NCBI GenBank assembly: GCA_021794595.1
Contig: JAJYQN010000096.1
Coordinates: 1 to 64,000 of the forward strand
DNA length: 64,000 bases
Direction: 5' to 3'
DNA from: Pseudomonadota bacterium
GTDB taxonomy: Bacteria; Pseudomonadota; Gammaproteobacteria; Acidiferrobacterales; Acidiferrobacteraceae
Position numbers and translations under genes: made by a program. Of this stretch, positions 1 through 9,133 are shown piece after piece. Below the pieces are notes generated by a model, which ran no database searches, was not told the origin of the DNA, and saw only the letters and a program-made list of their open reading frames with translations. Within the stretch, counting starts at the first letter, position 1; each line of letters begins with the position of its first letter.

Positions 1-9
1 TGAAGCGAG

Positions 10-15
10 TATACT
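10..15 (+). promoter_or_regulatory. Probable -10 box of rnpB
   Basis: TATACT lies 6-7 nt before the predicted 5' end of RNase P RNA at about position 22. This is the spacing of a sigma70 -10 element, and the hexamer matches the consensus at 5 of 6 positions. The -35 element would lie outside the window. Confidence 0.5.
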
Positions 16-21
16 GCGGCC

Positions 22-360
22 GGGAGTTGGCTAGGCAGTCGCTGCCCGCAAGGGTGGAGGAAAGTCCGGGCTCCGCAGGGCAAGGTGCCAGGTAACGCCT
101 GGGAGGCGCGAGCCTACGGAAAGTGCCACAGAAAATATACCGCCCGCTATGCGGGTAAGGGTGAAATGGTGCGGTAAGAGCGCACCGCGCCGATGGCAAC
201 ATCGGTGGCAGGGCAAACCCCACCTGGAGCAAGACCGAATAGGGGGACTATGACGTTGGCCCGCGTCGTCCCCGGGTAGGTTGCTAGAGGCGCTTGGCGA
301 CAAGCGTCCCAGAGGAATGACTGCCCACGACAGAACCCGGCTTAACGGCCAACTCCCACC
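22..360 (+). ncRNA. rnpB: RNase P RNA (bacterial type A)
   Basis: This is the catalytic RNA of ribonuclease P, which matures tRNA 5' ends together with the RnpA protein. The universally conserved cores are visible: GAGGAAAGTCCGGGCTCC near 57-74, the AGGGTGAAA...GGTGCGGTAAGAGCGCACC region near 157-187, and ACGACAGAACCCGGCTTA near 327-344. The two ends pair as helix P1 (GGGAGTTGGC near 22-32 with GCCAACTCCC near 348-357), which fixes both ends to within a few bases. The length of about 339 nt is normal for type A. A T5 run at 361-365 and a short GGCCC/GGGCC hairpin at 397-410 may contribute to termination. Its position directly upstream of mraZ is also known from pseudomonads and xanthomonads. 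Confidence 0.97.
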
Positions 361-438
361 TTTTTCCCCTCCCTCCCGCTTTTGGCTGCACTTTGTGGCC
401 CATAAGGGCCCCTTTCGTCTCCTTTTTGGGGTTCGTGC

Positions 439-468
439 TTGACTTCGCTTTTCCCGCGTTACTATAGT
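439..468 (+). promoter_or_regulatory. Sigma70-type promoter of the dcw cluster (Pmra)
   Basis: A -35 element TTGACT (439-444) and a -10 element TATAGT (463-468) are separated by 18 nt. Transcription would start near 475, immediately before the MraZ repeats and about 46 nt upstream of the mraZ ATG. It is the only convincing promoter seen before the continuous block of overlapping genes that begins with mraZ. Confidence 0.75.
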
Positions 469-476
469 GTCACAAA

Positions 477-501
477 GTGGGTAAATGTGGGCATTTGTGG
501 G
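477..501 (+). promoter_or_regulatory. MraZ operator: three GTGGG direct repeats
   Basis: GTGGG occurs at 477-481, 487-491 and 497-501, exactly 10 bp apart, so all copies lie on one face of the helix. TGGG repeats separated by 5-6 nt are the described binding site of the MraZ repressor (E. coli, Mycoplasma). They lie just downstream of the predicted transcription start and 20 nt before mraZ, as expected for autorepression of the cluster. Confidence 0.85.
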
Positions 502-520
502 ATAGGGCGGAAGGGGAGAT

Positions 521-970
521 ATGTTTCGCGGAGTTAACAGCATCAGTCTCGATAGTAAGGGACGAATTGCTATTCCGACTCGGTATCGGGAGGACCTCCT
601 TGCGCGCTGTGCGGGTCGGCTCATCATGACCGTCGATCGCGACCACTGCTTGTTGCTTTACCCGCTCCCGGAATGGGAAATCATCGAGTCAAAGCTCGTG
701 CGTTTATCCAGCTTTAACACCCAGACCCGACGTTTGCAGCGCCTCTTGATCGGGCATGCGACAGAGTGCGACATGGACGGCGCTGGTCGGATCTTGCTGC
801 CGGCACCGTTGCGGGAATTTGCCACGCTGGATAAGGATATCATGTTGATTGGACAGGGTAATAAGTTCGAGCTGTGGGATCAGGGCGCATGGAACGAACG
901 CCGCGCGGAGTGGCTGGCGGCGACCGACAACGAGGAATTACCGGCTGAGTTGCAGTCGTTGTCGCTGTGA
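521..970 (+). CDS. mraZ: Transcriptional regulator MraZ
   Basis: MraZ is an AbrB-like DNA-binding protein that forms ring-shaped oligomers and represses the division and cell wall cluster from its own promoter. The 149 residues match the family length of about 150. Two AbrB/MraZ half-domains are visible: the N-terminal [19 protein letters not shown] stretch and a second near residues 80-125 ([18 protein letters not shown]). The ATG at 521 follows a purine-rich Shine-Dalgarno (GGAAGGGGAG). Its operator lies just upstream at 477-501. It overlaps rsmH by 4 nt. Confidence 0.97.
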   Translation: MFRGVNSISLDSKGRIAIPTRYREDLLARCAGRLIMTVDRDHCLLLYPLPEWEIIESKLVRLSSFNTQTRRLQRLLIGHATECDMDGAGRILLPAPLREFATLDKDIMLIGQGNKFELWDQGAWNERRAEWLAATDNEELPAELQSLSL

Positions 971-1911
971 CCGGCGAGGGGCATCGACCGGTATTGTTGG
1001 CCGAGGCGCTGGATGCCCTGGCCGTGAAACCGGGTGGGCGGTATCTGGATGCCACATTTGGCCGCGGCGGTCATAGCGGGGCGATTGTGGCGCGGCTCGC
1101 GCCGGAGGGCCGGCTGCTTGTCATGGATTGCGACGAGCAGGCGATCGAGGTAGCAACGCGGCGTTTTGGCAAAGACCCGCGGGTTGCAATAGTAAAAGGG
1201 CGGTTCTCTATGATGGAACGTTACCAAGAGAACGCAGGTGAGCAGGGAGGCTTTGATGGGATCTTATTTGACCTGGGGGTTTCTTCGCCCCAGTTTGACG
1301 AACCGTCTCGCGGGTTTAGCTTTCGGTATGAGGGACCGCTCGACATGCGGATGGATCAGCAGTCCCGACCTACGGCCGCGGAGTGGTTGAATGCCGCTGA
1401 TGAGTCCGAGATCGCTCGCGTGTTGCGTGAGTTCGGGGAGGAGCGGTACGCGCGCCGTGTCGCGCGAGCCCTTGTGGGTGCTCGGGCCTTGACGCCGATT
1501 ACGACCACGACCCAGTTTGCCGCCCTCGTCGCCCGCGCTATTCCCCGACGCGAGCCCGGGCAGGACCCCGCTACCCGCTGTTTTCAGGCGCTGCGTATCC
1601 TCGTGAACGATGAGCTAGGCGAGCTTGCTCGCGCTCTCCCCATGGCTCTGCGTTTATTGCGACCTAGTGGCCGGCTGGCGGTGATCAGCTTTCATTCACT
1701 GGAAGACCGCGTTGTGAAGCAGTTCCTAGTTGGCGAATCGCGCGGTGACAGCCATCCGACACGGCTTCCAGTCCCCCACAAAGCCTTGTGCCCACGGCTC
1801 AAAATCATAGGGAAGGCGGTCCGTCCCAGCGCATCCGAGGTCGCTCTCAATCCGCGCGCCCGCAGCGCCGTACTCAGGGTCGGGGAAAGCCTGGGGGTGA
1901 CGTATGACTAA
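967..1911 (+). CDS. rsmH: 16S rRNA m4C1402 methyltransferase RsmH
   Basis: RsmH (MraW) methylates N4 of C1402 in the 16S rRNA decoding centre using S-adenosylmethionine. The protein has 314 residues, the usual size. It carries the SAM-binding segment [12 protein letters not shown] near residue 29, the family signature [14 protein letters not shown] near residue 95, and the C-terminal [15 protein letters not shown] motif. The start is the GTG at 967, whose TG bases are shared with the mraZ stop. It overlaps ftsL by 8 nt. Confidence 0.97.
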   Translation: MTGEGHRPVLLAEALDALAVKPGGRYLDATFGRGGHSGAIVARLAPEGRLLVMDCDEQAIEVATRRFGKDPRVAIVKGRFSMMERYQENAGEQGGFDGILFDLGVSSPQFDEPSRGFSFRYEGPLDMRMDQQSRPTAAEWLNAADESEIARVLREFGEERYARRVARALVGARALTPITTTTQFAALVARAIPRREPGQDPATRCFQALRILVNDELGELARALPMALRLLRPSGRLAVISFHSLEDRVVKQFLVGESRGDSHPTRLPVPHKALCPRLKIIGKAVRPSASEVALNPRARSAVLRVGESLGVTYD

Positions 1912-2185
1912 GAACGCGTCTTGGTTTTGGTTAGCCGCCTTGTTCGTATCTTCGCTCGCGCTTGTCGACATTCGCAGCCGGTACCTCCTGCTGTTCGCGC
2001 ATGAACAACGACTGATGAGCCAAAAGGACGCCTTGCATGTGGAGTGGGGTCGGCTGTTACTTGAACAAGGCACGCTTGCCGAGCACCGCAGGGTCGATCG
2101 TATCGCGCGCCGCAAGCTGGATATGGTTATGCCCAACCCGCGGCGCATTGTGCTGCTTTACACGCGACCTAACCGGATCCCATGA
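1904..2185 (+). CDS. ftsL: Cell division protein FtsL
   Basis: FtsL is a small bitopic protein that forms the FtsQLB complex and activates FtsWI septal peptidoglycan synthesis. The 93 residues show a short cytoplasmic N-terminus, one membrane segment near residues 7-27, and a periplasmic leucine-zipper-like coiled coil (residues 30-70) ending in the basic IARRKLDMVMPNP motif typical of FtsL. Sequence conservation in the family is low, so the call rests on topology, length, this C-terminal motif and its place between rsmH and ftsI. It overlaps both neighbours. Confidence 0.93.
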   Translation: MTKNASWFWLAALFVSSLALVDIRSRYLLLFAHEQRLMSQKDALHVEWGRLLLEQGTLAEHRRVDRIARRKLDMVMPNPRRIVLLYTRPNRIP

Positions 2186-3906
2186 ATGCGCGCACACGTC
2201 ATTTCACAGCGATATCTCCGGGCGGTTGGGGACGGTCGACTTTTGTGTTGCTCGTCATGCTGTTGGCCTTCGGGCTCATGGCGGTCCGCGCGTTTTTCCT
2301 GCAGGTCGTCGATGCCCCGTTTTTGCGGCACGAGGCCAGCCGTCAGCAGATCGAGACGATCCAGGAAGAGGGGCACCGCGGCATGATTCTTGATCGCCAC
2401 GGGCGCCCCCTTGCCATTAGTACGCCGGTCGATTCGCTGTGGGTCAATCCACAGATCCTGATTAAGGAACCAGCCGCTTGGCCACGCTTGGCTGCCGCTA
2501 TCGGATGGTCGCTTTCGACCTTCAGACAGACTTTGACCGCGGAGCGGCATGAGCAATTCATGTACTTGCGTCGTCAGGTTGATCCCCAGTTTGCCCAAAG
2601 CGTTCTCGATCTCCGCATACCAGGGGTTGCTTCGCAACGCGAGTATCGCCGCTATTATCCGACCGGTGCCGTGAGTGCCACCCTGATCGGTTTTACCAAT
2701 ATCAATGACCAGGGCCAGGACGGAGTCGAGCTTGCTTACAACTCCGAGCTCAGTCCGCAGCCGGGCCGGGCGGTTGTGATCCGCGATGGCTTGGGTCAGC
2801 CGATCGCGCTGCGTCAGGGGCACCATCCCCCACGGCCGGGGAAAAACCTCGTATTAAGCATCGACCAGCGTATCCAGTACCTCGCCTACCGGGAGCTCTT
2901 GAAGGCCGTGCGCTACCACGATGCCAGCAGCGGAAGCGCTATCGTGCTCGACCCGCATACCGGCGAGGTGTTGGCGCTCGCCAATGTTCCGAGCTTTAAT
3001 CCAAATACCCGGAGTGACCTGAATAGCGCTTACTACCGGGACCGAGCGGTGACGGATGTGATCGAGCCGGGCTCATCTCTTAAGCCGTTTACGATCGCGC
3101 TTGCCCTCCAAAGCGGCCGCATCCGTCCCCATACCCTGGTCAACACCTCGCCTGGCAGTTATTGGGTCGGTCCCGACAAAATCAGCGACGTGGGCGATTT
3201 CGGTCTCATTGACGTCTCGCATGTGATTGCCGAATCGAGCAACGTCGGGGCCTCGAAAATCGCTTTGACGACGCTTACCCGGCGCGCCATGTATAATAAT
3301 TTTCTCAGGCTCGGTTTTACCCACTTTACCCACAGCGGCCTACCCGGCGAATCGCCCGGTTTCCTGGCGCCGCCCAACACCTGGGAGCCAATCCAGAAGG
3401 CGACCTTATCCTTTGGTTACGGGATCTCGGTCACGCCGCTTCAGCTCGCTCGCGCCTACACCGTCTTTGCCAATGGCGGTATCCTTGAGCCCATTACGAT
3501 CCTAAAGCACAAGGGTCCGATAAAAGGACGGCGAATCTTTTCGTCAAGGGTTGTGCACGAAATGCGCCATATGTTGGAGCTCGCGGCGAGCCCGGTCGGC
3601 ACGGGAGCTACGGCGGATATCGTCAATTACCGGGTCGCGGGAAAGACTGGGACCGCGCATATCGCCGACAGGAAGGGTTACCATCGCCACCGCTATGTCG
3701 CTTCGTTTGCCGGGTTTGCCCCGGCTTCTGATCCGCGGCTCGTTATGGTCGTCGTGATTCGGGATCCCCAAAAGCACGGGTACTATGGCGCCGAATGCGC
3801 CGCCCCCGTGTTTCAAAAGGTCATGACCGGTGCGCTGCGCATTCTTAATATTCCGCCGGACAACCCCGTCACCACTATGGCGCGCGCCGAGACGACCGCG
3901 CCATGA
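2182..3906 (+). CDS. ftsI: Septal peptidoglycan transpeptidase FtsI (PBP3)
   Basis: FtsI is the class B penicillin-binding protein that crosslinks septal peptidoglycan as partner of FtsW. The 574 residues contain a membrane anchor near residues 18-38, an N-terminal pedestal domain, and a transpeptidase domain with all three active-site motifs: SSLK near residue 298, SSN near 352 and KTGT near 488. The ATG at 2182 overlaps the ftsL stop by 4 nt, indicating translational coupling. No residue of the catalytic triad is missing. Confidence 0.97.
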   Translation: MNARTRHFTAISPGGWGRSTFVLLVMLLAFGLMAVRAFFLQVVDAPFLRHEASRQQIETIQEEGHRGMILDRHGRPLAISTPVDSLWVNPQILIKEPAAWPRLAAAIGWSLSTFRQTLTAERHEQFMYLRRQVDPQFAQSVLDLRIPGVASQREYRRYYPTGAVSATLIGFTNINDQGQDGVELAYNSELSPQPGRAVVIRDGLGQPIALRQGHHPPRPGKNLVLSIDQRIQYLAYRELLKAVRYHDASSGSAIVLDPHTGEVLALANVPSFNPNTRSDLNSAYYRDRAVTDVIEPGSSLKPFTIALALQSGRIRPHTLVNTSPGSYWVGPDKISDVGDFGLIDVSHVIAESSNVGASKIALTTLTRRAMYNNFLRLGFTHFTHSGLPGESPGFLAPPNTWEPIQKATLSFGYGISVTPLQLARAYTVFANGGILEPITILKHKGPIKGRRIFSSRVVHEMRHMLELAASPVGTGATADIVNYRVAGKTGTAHIADRKGYHRHRYVASFAGFAPASDPRLVMVVVIRDPQKHGYYGAECAAPVFQKVMTGALRILNIPPDNPVTTMARAETTAP

Positions 3907-5378
3907 CCCCTACCCCCATGCCGCTGAAGACCTTGTTGGCCGGCCTATGTGAAGTGAGCCGCGATGCCGATCGGCCTATCGCGGCGCTCAGTTTGGATAG
4001 TCGGACCGTCTTGCCGGGGTCTTTGTTCATGGCCCTGCTCGGCAGTAAGCAGGATGGCCGGCGATTTATTGCCGATGCTGTGGCTCGCGGGGCGGTCGCC
4101 GTTCTCAGCGCGAGCGACGCCCCCGGTTACTTGGGTCAGGTGCCGGTCCTCTCCTGCCCGTCCTTGCGCGAGATGGTCGGGCCGATCGCGGACCGGTTTT
4201 ACGGGAGCCCTTCGCGGTCGCTTTCGATTATAGGAGTCACGGGCACCAACGGAAAAACGACCACCACCCATTTGATCGCCCATGCCTTGAGCACGGTGAG
4301 CCCCTGTGCCCTTATCGGCACTCTGGGGAACGGCTTCCCCGGCGCCTTGTTGCCGGCCGAACGGACGACCCCCGACGCGATCGCTCTTCACCGTTGGCTG
4401 AACCGCTTCCGCGCCGAAGGAGCGCGGTCGGTGGCGCTCGAGGTGTCATCCCACGCCTTGGATCAAGGACGGGTGGGCGGAGTGCGATTTGCGGGTGCGG
4501 TTTTTACGAATCTGACCCGCGACCACCTCGATTATCACGGCGACATGCATCGTTACGGGGAGGCGAAGGCCTTGCTATTTAAGGTTCCCGATCTCCAGTT
4601 CGCGGTTCTGAACGCCGATGATCCGTTTAGCGCCGTTCTTAAGGAGAGGGTCCAGAGCGGGGTGCGTTGTTGGTTTTACGGTTCGCGGGGCGAGGTCCGG
4701 ATCGATGACGTTAAGGCGAGTCCCGCGGGTCTTGAGATCGAATTCGCTACCTGCGCGGGTCGGGCGACTCTGCAGAGTGCCTTGCTCGGATACTTTAATG
4801 TTCACAATTTGGCGGCCGCCCTCACAGCACTTCTTGCGCTTGAGTGGCGCCTCGAGGATGCCCTGCGGGTCTTGGGGGACGTGGCGCCGATTCCCGGGCG
4901 TATGGAAAGGTTTTCGGCGCGCGCGACTCAGCCGCTCGTGGTGGTCGATTATGCCCACACCCCGGATGCCCTTGAAAAGGCCTTGGCGGGCGCCCGCGCC
5001 CACGCCGAGGGTCGGGTGATCTGCGTTTTCGGTTGCGGCGGCGATCGGGACCGTGGTAAGCGGGAATTGATGGGGGCATGCGCGAGCCGCTTCGCCGATT
5101 TTCTGATCGTGACCCACGACAACCCTCGTCACGAGGACCCAGACCGCATCATTGCCGATATTCTGCGCGGCGTGCCCGAGGAGGCGCGGTCGCACCTCGA
5201 AGTGGTGGGGGACCGTAAGGCCGCCATTGCCCTGGCTTTGCAGATGGCGAGTTGCGGCGATGTGGTCGTGGTGGCGGGTAAGGGTCATGAAGACTATCAG
5301 CAATTCGGCGACCGTTGCGTGCCCTACAGCGATCGCCAAACGGTGCGACGGCTATTGGAGGCGGCATGCTCACCCTAA
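3903..5378 (+). CDS. murE: UDP-MurNAc-tripeptide synthetase MurE
   Basis: MurE adds the third residue to UDP-MurNAc-L-Ala-D-Glu in the cytoplasm. The 491 residues show the Mur ligase layout: an N-terminal UDP-binding domain, an ATP-binding P-loop GTNGKTTTTH near residue 113, and a C-terminal domain carrying DNPR near residue 405. DNPR is the recognised specificity motif for meso-diaminopimelate, so the wall is of the Gram-negative DAP type. It overlaps ftsI by 4 nt and murF by 13 nt. Confidence 0.97.
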   Translation: MTPTPMPLKTLLAGLCEVSRDADRPIAALSLDSRTVLPGSLFMALLGSKQDGRRFIADAVARGAVAVLSASDAPGYLGQVPVLSCPSLREMVGPIADRFYGSPSRSLSIIGVTGTNGKTTTTHLIAHALSTVSPCALIGTLGNGFPGALLPAERTTPDAIALHRWLNRFRAEGARSVALEVSSHALDQGRVGGVRFAGAVFTNLTRDHLDYHGDMHRYGEAKALLFKVPDLQFAVLNADDPFSAVLKERVQSGVRCWFYGSRGEVRIDDVKASPAGLEIEFATCAGRATLQSALLGYFNVHNLAAALTALLALEWRLEDALRVLGDVAPIPGRMERFSARATQPLVVVDYAHTPDALEKALAGARAHAEGRVICVFGCGGDRDRGKRELMGACASRFADFLIVTHDNPRHEDPDRIIADILRGVPEEARSHLEVVGDRKAAIALALQMASCGDVVVVAGKGHEDYQQFGDRCVPYSDRQTVRRLLEAACSP

Positions 5379-6733
5379 GCGAGATCGCAACGGCCGTGGG
5401 AGGGCGGGTGGTAGGACCGAGCTGCTCGATTCGCGCGGTCGTCACGGACAGTCGGGCTATTACGCCCGGATGCCTCTTTGTGGCGCTGCGCGGGGAGCGT
5501 TTTGATGGTCACCAGTTTGTGGGCGAGGCGGCCCGTCAAGGAGCCGCGGCCGTGCTTGTTGATCGCGAGCCTGGGCCGGGAGGGCCGCCTGCGGTCCTTG
5601 TGGCCAACACCAGGACCGCCCTCGGTCAGCTGGCTGCCTACTGGCGCCGCCAATCGAAGGCCAAGGTGGTCGCGATCACGGGGAGTAATGGCAAGACAAG
5701 CGTGAAGGAAATGACCGCCCAGATTCTTTCCCGGGCCGCGCCTAGCATGGCGACCGAAGGCAATCTCAATAACGATATCGGTGTGCCTTTGACCGTGCTG
5801 CGCTTACTCAAGTCTCATCACTACGCGGTCGTGGAGATGGGTATGAATCGGCCCGGCGAGATCGCAAGTCTGGCTGCCATTGCCGGCCCCGATGTGGCCT
5901 GCGTAACCAACGCCGGACTCGCGCATCTGGCCGGTCTTGGTTCGGTGCAGGCGATAGCCAAAGAGAAGGGCCAGATCTACGCGGCCTTATCGCCCCGCGG
6001 GGTCGCGGTCGTGAACGCCGATGATAATTTTGCGGATTACTGGCGCGGCCTCGCCCCCGGGCGGGTCGTGACCTACGGGCTCCAGGCCACAGCCGATGTG
6101 AGCGCCACCTATGTCCTTGGTCGCGCCGGAAGCGAATTGATGCTGAAGACCCCGAGCGTTCCCACGCCCCTACCGGTGACTCTCGCTGTTCTGGGGCGGC
6201 ACAACGTGATAAATGCCTTGGCTGCGGCCGCTATCGCCTTTGCCCTCGATATTCCGGGGCCAACCATCCGCGAGGGCCTTGGCGCCGTGCGACCTGTGCA
6301 TGGGCGCATGGAAACGAGTCCCGGATATAACGGTTCTTGTCTTATAGATGACACCTATAACGCCAATCCCGATTCCGCGCGCGCCGCCCTTGATGTCTTG
6401 GCCCATGTGTCGGGCGAGCGTTGGTTCGTACTCGGCGACATGGCGGAATTGGGCCCGGACGCCGCTCGCCTTCACGGCGCCTTCGGCGAGGCCGCGGCCC
6501 ACGCTGGCATCGAGCATCTGTTGACGTTCGGCGATCTCGCGTTCCATGCGAGTCGTAGCTTCGGGGCCCGGGCCCGGCATTATCGCGATATCGACGAGTT
6601 GATAGCGGAGTTGAAGCCGGCCCTCCAGAAAGGGGCGGTCATTTTGGTCAAGGGGTCGCGGAGTGCGCGCATGGAGCGGGTCGTAGCCGGCCTTCGCGAT
6701 ACGGGAGGGCATCATGTTTCTGGTCATCTATAG
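5366..6733 (+). CDS. murF: UDP-MurNAc-pentapeptide synthetase MurF
   Basis: MurF joins D-Ala-D-Ala to UDP-MurNAc-tripeptide, completing the pentapeptide. The ATG at 5366 is chosen because GGAGG lies 8 nt upstream and the protein then begins MLTLSEIATAVGG, the normal MurF N-terminus; a longer reading from 5315 only adds murE shadow sequence. The resulting 455 residues have the P-loop ITGSNGKTSVKEM near residue 107 and the IDDTYNANPDS motif of the central domain. It overlaps mraY by 20 nt. Confidence 0.96.
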   Translation: MLTLSEIATAVGGRVVGPSCSIRAVVTDSRAITPGCLFVALRGERFDGHQFVGEAARQGAAAVLVDREPGPGGPPAVLVANTRTALGQLAAYWRRQSKAKVVAITGSNGKTSVKEMTAQILSRAAPSMATEGNLNNDIGVPLTVLRLLKSHHYAVVEMGMNRPGEIASLAAIAGPDVACVTNAGLAHLAGLGSVQAIAKEKGQIYAALSPRGVAVVNADDNFADYWRGLAPGRVVTYGLQATADVSATYVLGRAGSELMLKTPSVPTPLPVTLAVLGRHNVINALAAAAIAFALDIPGPTIREGLGAVRPVHGRMETSPGYNGSCLIDDTYNANPDSARAALDVLAHVSGERWFVLGDMAELGPDAARLHGAFGEAAAHAGIEHLLTFGDLAFHASRSFGARARHYRDIDELIAELKPALQKGAVILVKGSRSARMERVVAGLRDTGGHHVSGHL

Positions 6734-7787
6734 GCTGCTTGCCCATGCCGGCCCCAGTTTCTTTATGGTCCGCGCGCTGTTTGCGCTGTTAACGGCCTTT
6801 GCGGTCGGTTTGGCGGCCGGGCCGCTTATGATTCGGCGCCTGACCCTGCGCCTGATCGGTCAGACGGTCCGCAGAGATGGCCCGCAAACCCACTACCAGA
6901 AGGCCGGGACGCCGACGATGGGCGGTGTTTTGATGCTGTTCTCGATTACGGTATCGACGCTCTTCTGGATGCGTCTTGCGGATAAGGATACCTGGATCGC
7001 GCTTATGACGCTGCTGGCGTTTGGCCTCATCGGCTGGATGGACGACTACATCAAGCTCCTCCACAAGAATCCGCGCGGGATCGGCGCAAAGGCCAAGTTC
7101 ATAGCCCAGATGCTGGCCTCGATCCTGGCGGTTGCGGCCCTTTTGGTGGATGCTCGCAAGGGTCCGGAAACCGGGTTTTATATTCCGCTTCTTCATCAGC
7201 CCCTGATCCCGTTGGGGGCGGTCGCCTTTCTCTTTATCGGATTTCTTGTCGTGACCGGTAGCAGTAACGCCGTCAATCTCACTGATGGTCTGGATGGCCT
7301 GGCGGCGGTTCCCACGAGTCTCGTGGCCTTGGCGCTGGGCTTGCTCGCGTACGTCGCCGGGACCCCGCATCTGGCCGCCGCGGTCGGCCATCCCTATATT
7401 CCCGGCGCCCGAGATCTTGTGATTTTCTGCTGCGCCATGGGGGGCGCCGCGCTCGCTTTTCTTTGGTTCAACGCCTATCCGGCTCAAGTGTTCATGGGTG
7501 ACGTGGGGGCGCTAGCCTTAGGCGCGGCGCTTGGCATTGTCGCGGTCGTGATTCGGCAAGAGATTCTTCTGTTCATCATGGGCGGCGTGTTTGTGGTCGA
7601 GACCGTTTCGGTGATGTTGCAGGTGGGGTCGTTTAAGCTGACAGGCAAGCGGATTTTTAAGATGGCGCCCCTACACCATCATTTCGAACTCAAAGGCTCG
7701 CCGGAGCCGCACGTCGTGGTCCGTTTCTGGATCGTTACGTTCCTCCTGGTGTTGGTCGGTCTTTCGACTTTAGGGGCGCGTTTATGA
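6714..7787 (+). CDS. mraY: Phospho-MurNAc-pentapeptide translocase MraY
   Basis: MraY transfers phospho-MurNAc-pentapeptide to undecaprenyl phosphate at the inner membrane, forming lipid I. The 357 residues carry about ten membrane segments. Family motifs are intact: MDDYIK near residue 115 with the conserved aspartates, NLTDGLDGLA near 190, MGDVGALALG near 262 and the histidine cluster APLHHHFE near 321. The N-terminus MFLVIYRLLAHAG is typical. It starts within the end of murF. Confidence 0.97.
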   Translation: MFLVIYRLLAHAGPSFFMVRALFALLTAFAVGLAAGPLMIRRLTLRLIGQTVRRDGPQTHYQKAGTPTMGGVLMLFSITVSTLFWMRLADKDTWIALMTLLAFGLIGWMDDYIKLLHKNPRGIGAKAKFIAQMLASILAVAALLVDARKGPETGFYIPLLHQPLIPLGAVAFLFIGFLVVTGSSNAVNLTDGLDGLAAVPTSLVALALGLLAYVAGTPHLAAAVGHPYIPGARDLVIFCCAMGGAALAFLWFNAYPAQVFMGDVGALALGAALGIVAVVIRQEILLFIMGGVFVVETVSVMLQVGSFKLTGKRIFKMAPLHHHFELKGSPEPHVVVRFWIVTFLLVLVGLSTLGARL

Positions 7788-9133
7788 CCCGCGAGGCCAT
7801 AGTGGTCGGACTCGGAGACACGGGTCTGTCCTGCGTTCCTTATCTGCAGCGCGCCGGTTATGGGGTGTCCGTCTGTGACAGTCGTTCGAATCCGCCGCTC
7901 ATGTCCGTTATGCGCGAAGCGCACCCCGCCGTATCGGTGTCGACCGGGCCGTTTCGCGAGAATCAGTTGCTAGGTGCGGATATTTTGGTAGTGAGTCCCG
8001 GGGTGTCCTTGAAGGAACCGGCTCTCAAGGCCGCGGCCCAGGCCGGGGTCGCGATAGTGGGTGACATCGAGCTCTTTGGGCGCGCCTGCGATGCGCCGGT
8101 CATAGCCATTACCGGATCAAACGGGAAAAGCACGGTTACGACCTTGGTGGGCGATATGCTCCGTGCAGCCGGTCTGCGGGTCGAAGTCGGTGGTAATATC
8201 GGCGTACCGGCTCTTACGCTTTTGGGTCGCCCGACCCCCGACGCCTACGTCCTCGAGCTGTCGAGTTTTCAGCTGGAGACGACGTCAAGCCTGAACGCGC
8301 GCGCGGCGACGGTACTGAATGTCACTCCCGACCATATGGATCGTTATGACGATTTGGCCGAGTATGCCCACGCTAAGGCGCGAATCTTTGCCGGTCTTGG
8401 ACGTATGGTCATCAATCGCGAGGATCCGCTGGTGGCGGCTATGGTGCGCACCGACCGTGAGGTGGTGTCGTTTGGCCTCGATCGCCCCGCGGGCCACGAT
8501 TTTGGCCTCATAACGCAGGGCACGGACCTGTGGCTTGCGCAGGGTAAGCAAGCACTTATGCCCGTGGCCGACATTCCCCTACCCGGACGCCACAACCTCG
8601 CCAACACTCTCGCCGCTTTTGCGCTCGCCATGACCTTAAGTCGCGATACCGCGGCCATGGCGTCTGCGGTCCGGGCGTTTCGCGGGCTTGCGCACCGCAC
8701 CCAGGTCGTGGGTCACCGCGATAATGTGACTTGGATAGACGACTCTAAGGGGACGAACGTGGGTGCTACCGCGGCGGCCCTCGCCGGTCTTGACGGCCGG
8801 GTGGTGCTCATTGCCGGTGGCGATGGCAAAGGGGCCGACTTCTCGGCGCTGGCGCCCATTGTTCGCGACAAGGCCCGCGCGGTTGTACTGATCGGTCGCG
8901 ACGGTCCGCGCCTAGCGGAGGCCTTAAAGGGCGCTTGCCCGCTGCATTTTGCCGGGGATATGGACGAGGCGGTGTTGATCGCGCAGCGATGCGCGCGCGC
9001 CGGGGACCGGGTCTTATTGTCCCCGGCCTGCGCGAGCTTCGACATGTTTCGCAATTACGTCCATCGCGGTGAGGTCTTTGCGGCCACGGTGCAGCGTTTG
9101 ATCCTGGATCCGCGAGGAGGCGCGCATGACTGA
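7784..9133 (+). CDS. murD: UDP-MurNAc-L-Ala--D-glutamate ligase MurD
   Basis: MurD adds D-glutamate to UDP-MurNAc-L-Ala. The 449 residues show an N-terminal Rossmann-like UDP-binding domain (AIVVGLGDTGLSC), the ATPase P-loop ITGSNGKSTVTTL near residue 110, the ELSSFQLE motif, and the C-terminal ligase domain with WIDDSKGTN near residue 320. It overlaps mraY by 4 nt and ftsW by 8 nt. Confidence 0.97.
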   Translation: MTREAIVVGLGDTGLSCVPYLQRAGYGVSVCDSRSNPPLMSVMREAHPAVSVSTGPFRENQLLGADILVVSPGVSLKEPALKAAAQAGVAIVGDIELFGRACDAPVIAITGSNGKSTVTTLVGDMLRAAGLRVEVGGNIGVPALTLLGRPTPDAYVLELSSFQLETTSSLNARAATVLNVTPDHMDRYDDLAEYAHAKARIFAGLGRMVINREDPLVAAMVRTDREVVSFGLDRPAGHDFGLITQGTDLWLAQGKQALMPVADIPLPGRHNLANTLAAFALAMTLSRDTAAMASAVRAFRGLAHRTQVVGHRDNVTWIDDSKGTNVGATAAALAGLDGRVVLIAGGDGKGADFSALAPIVRDKARAVVLIGRDGPRLAEALKGACPLHFAGDMDEAVLIAQRCARAGDRVLLSPACASFDMFRNYVHRGEVFAATVQRLILDPRGGAHD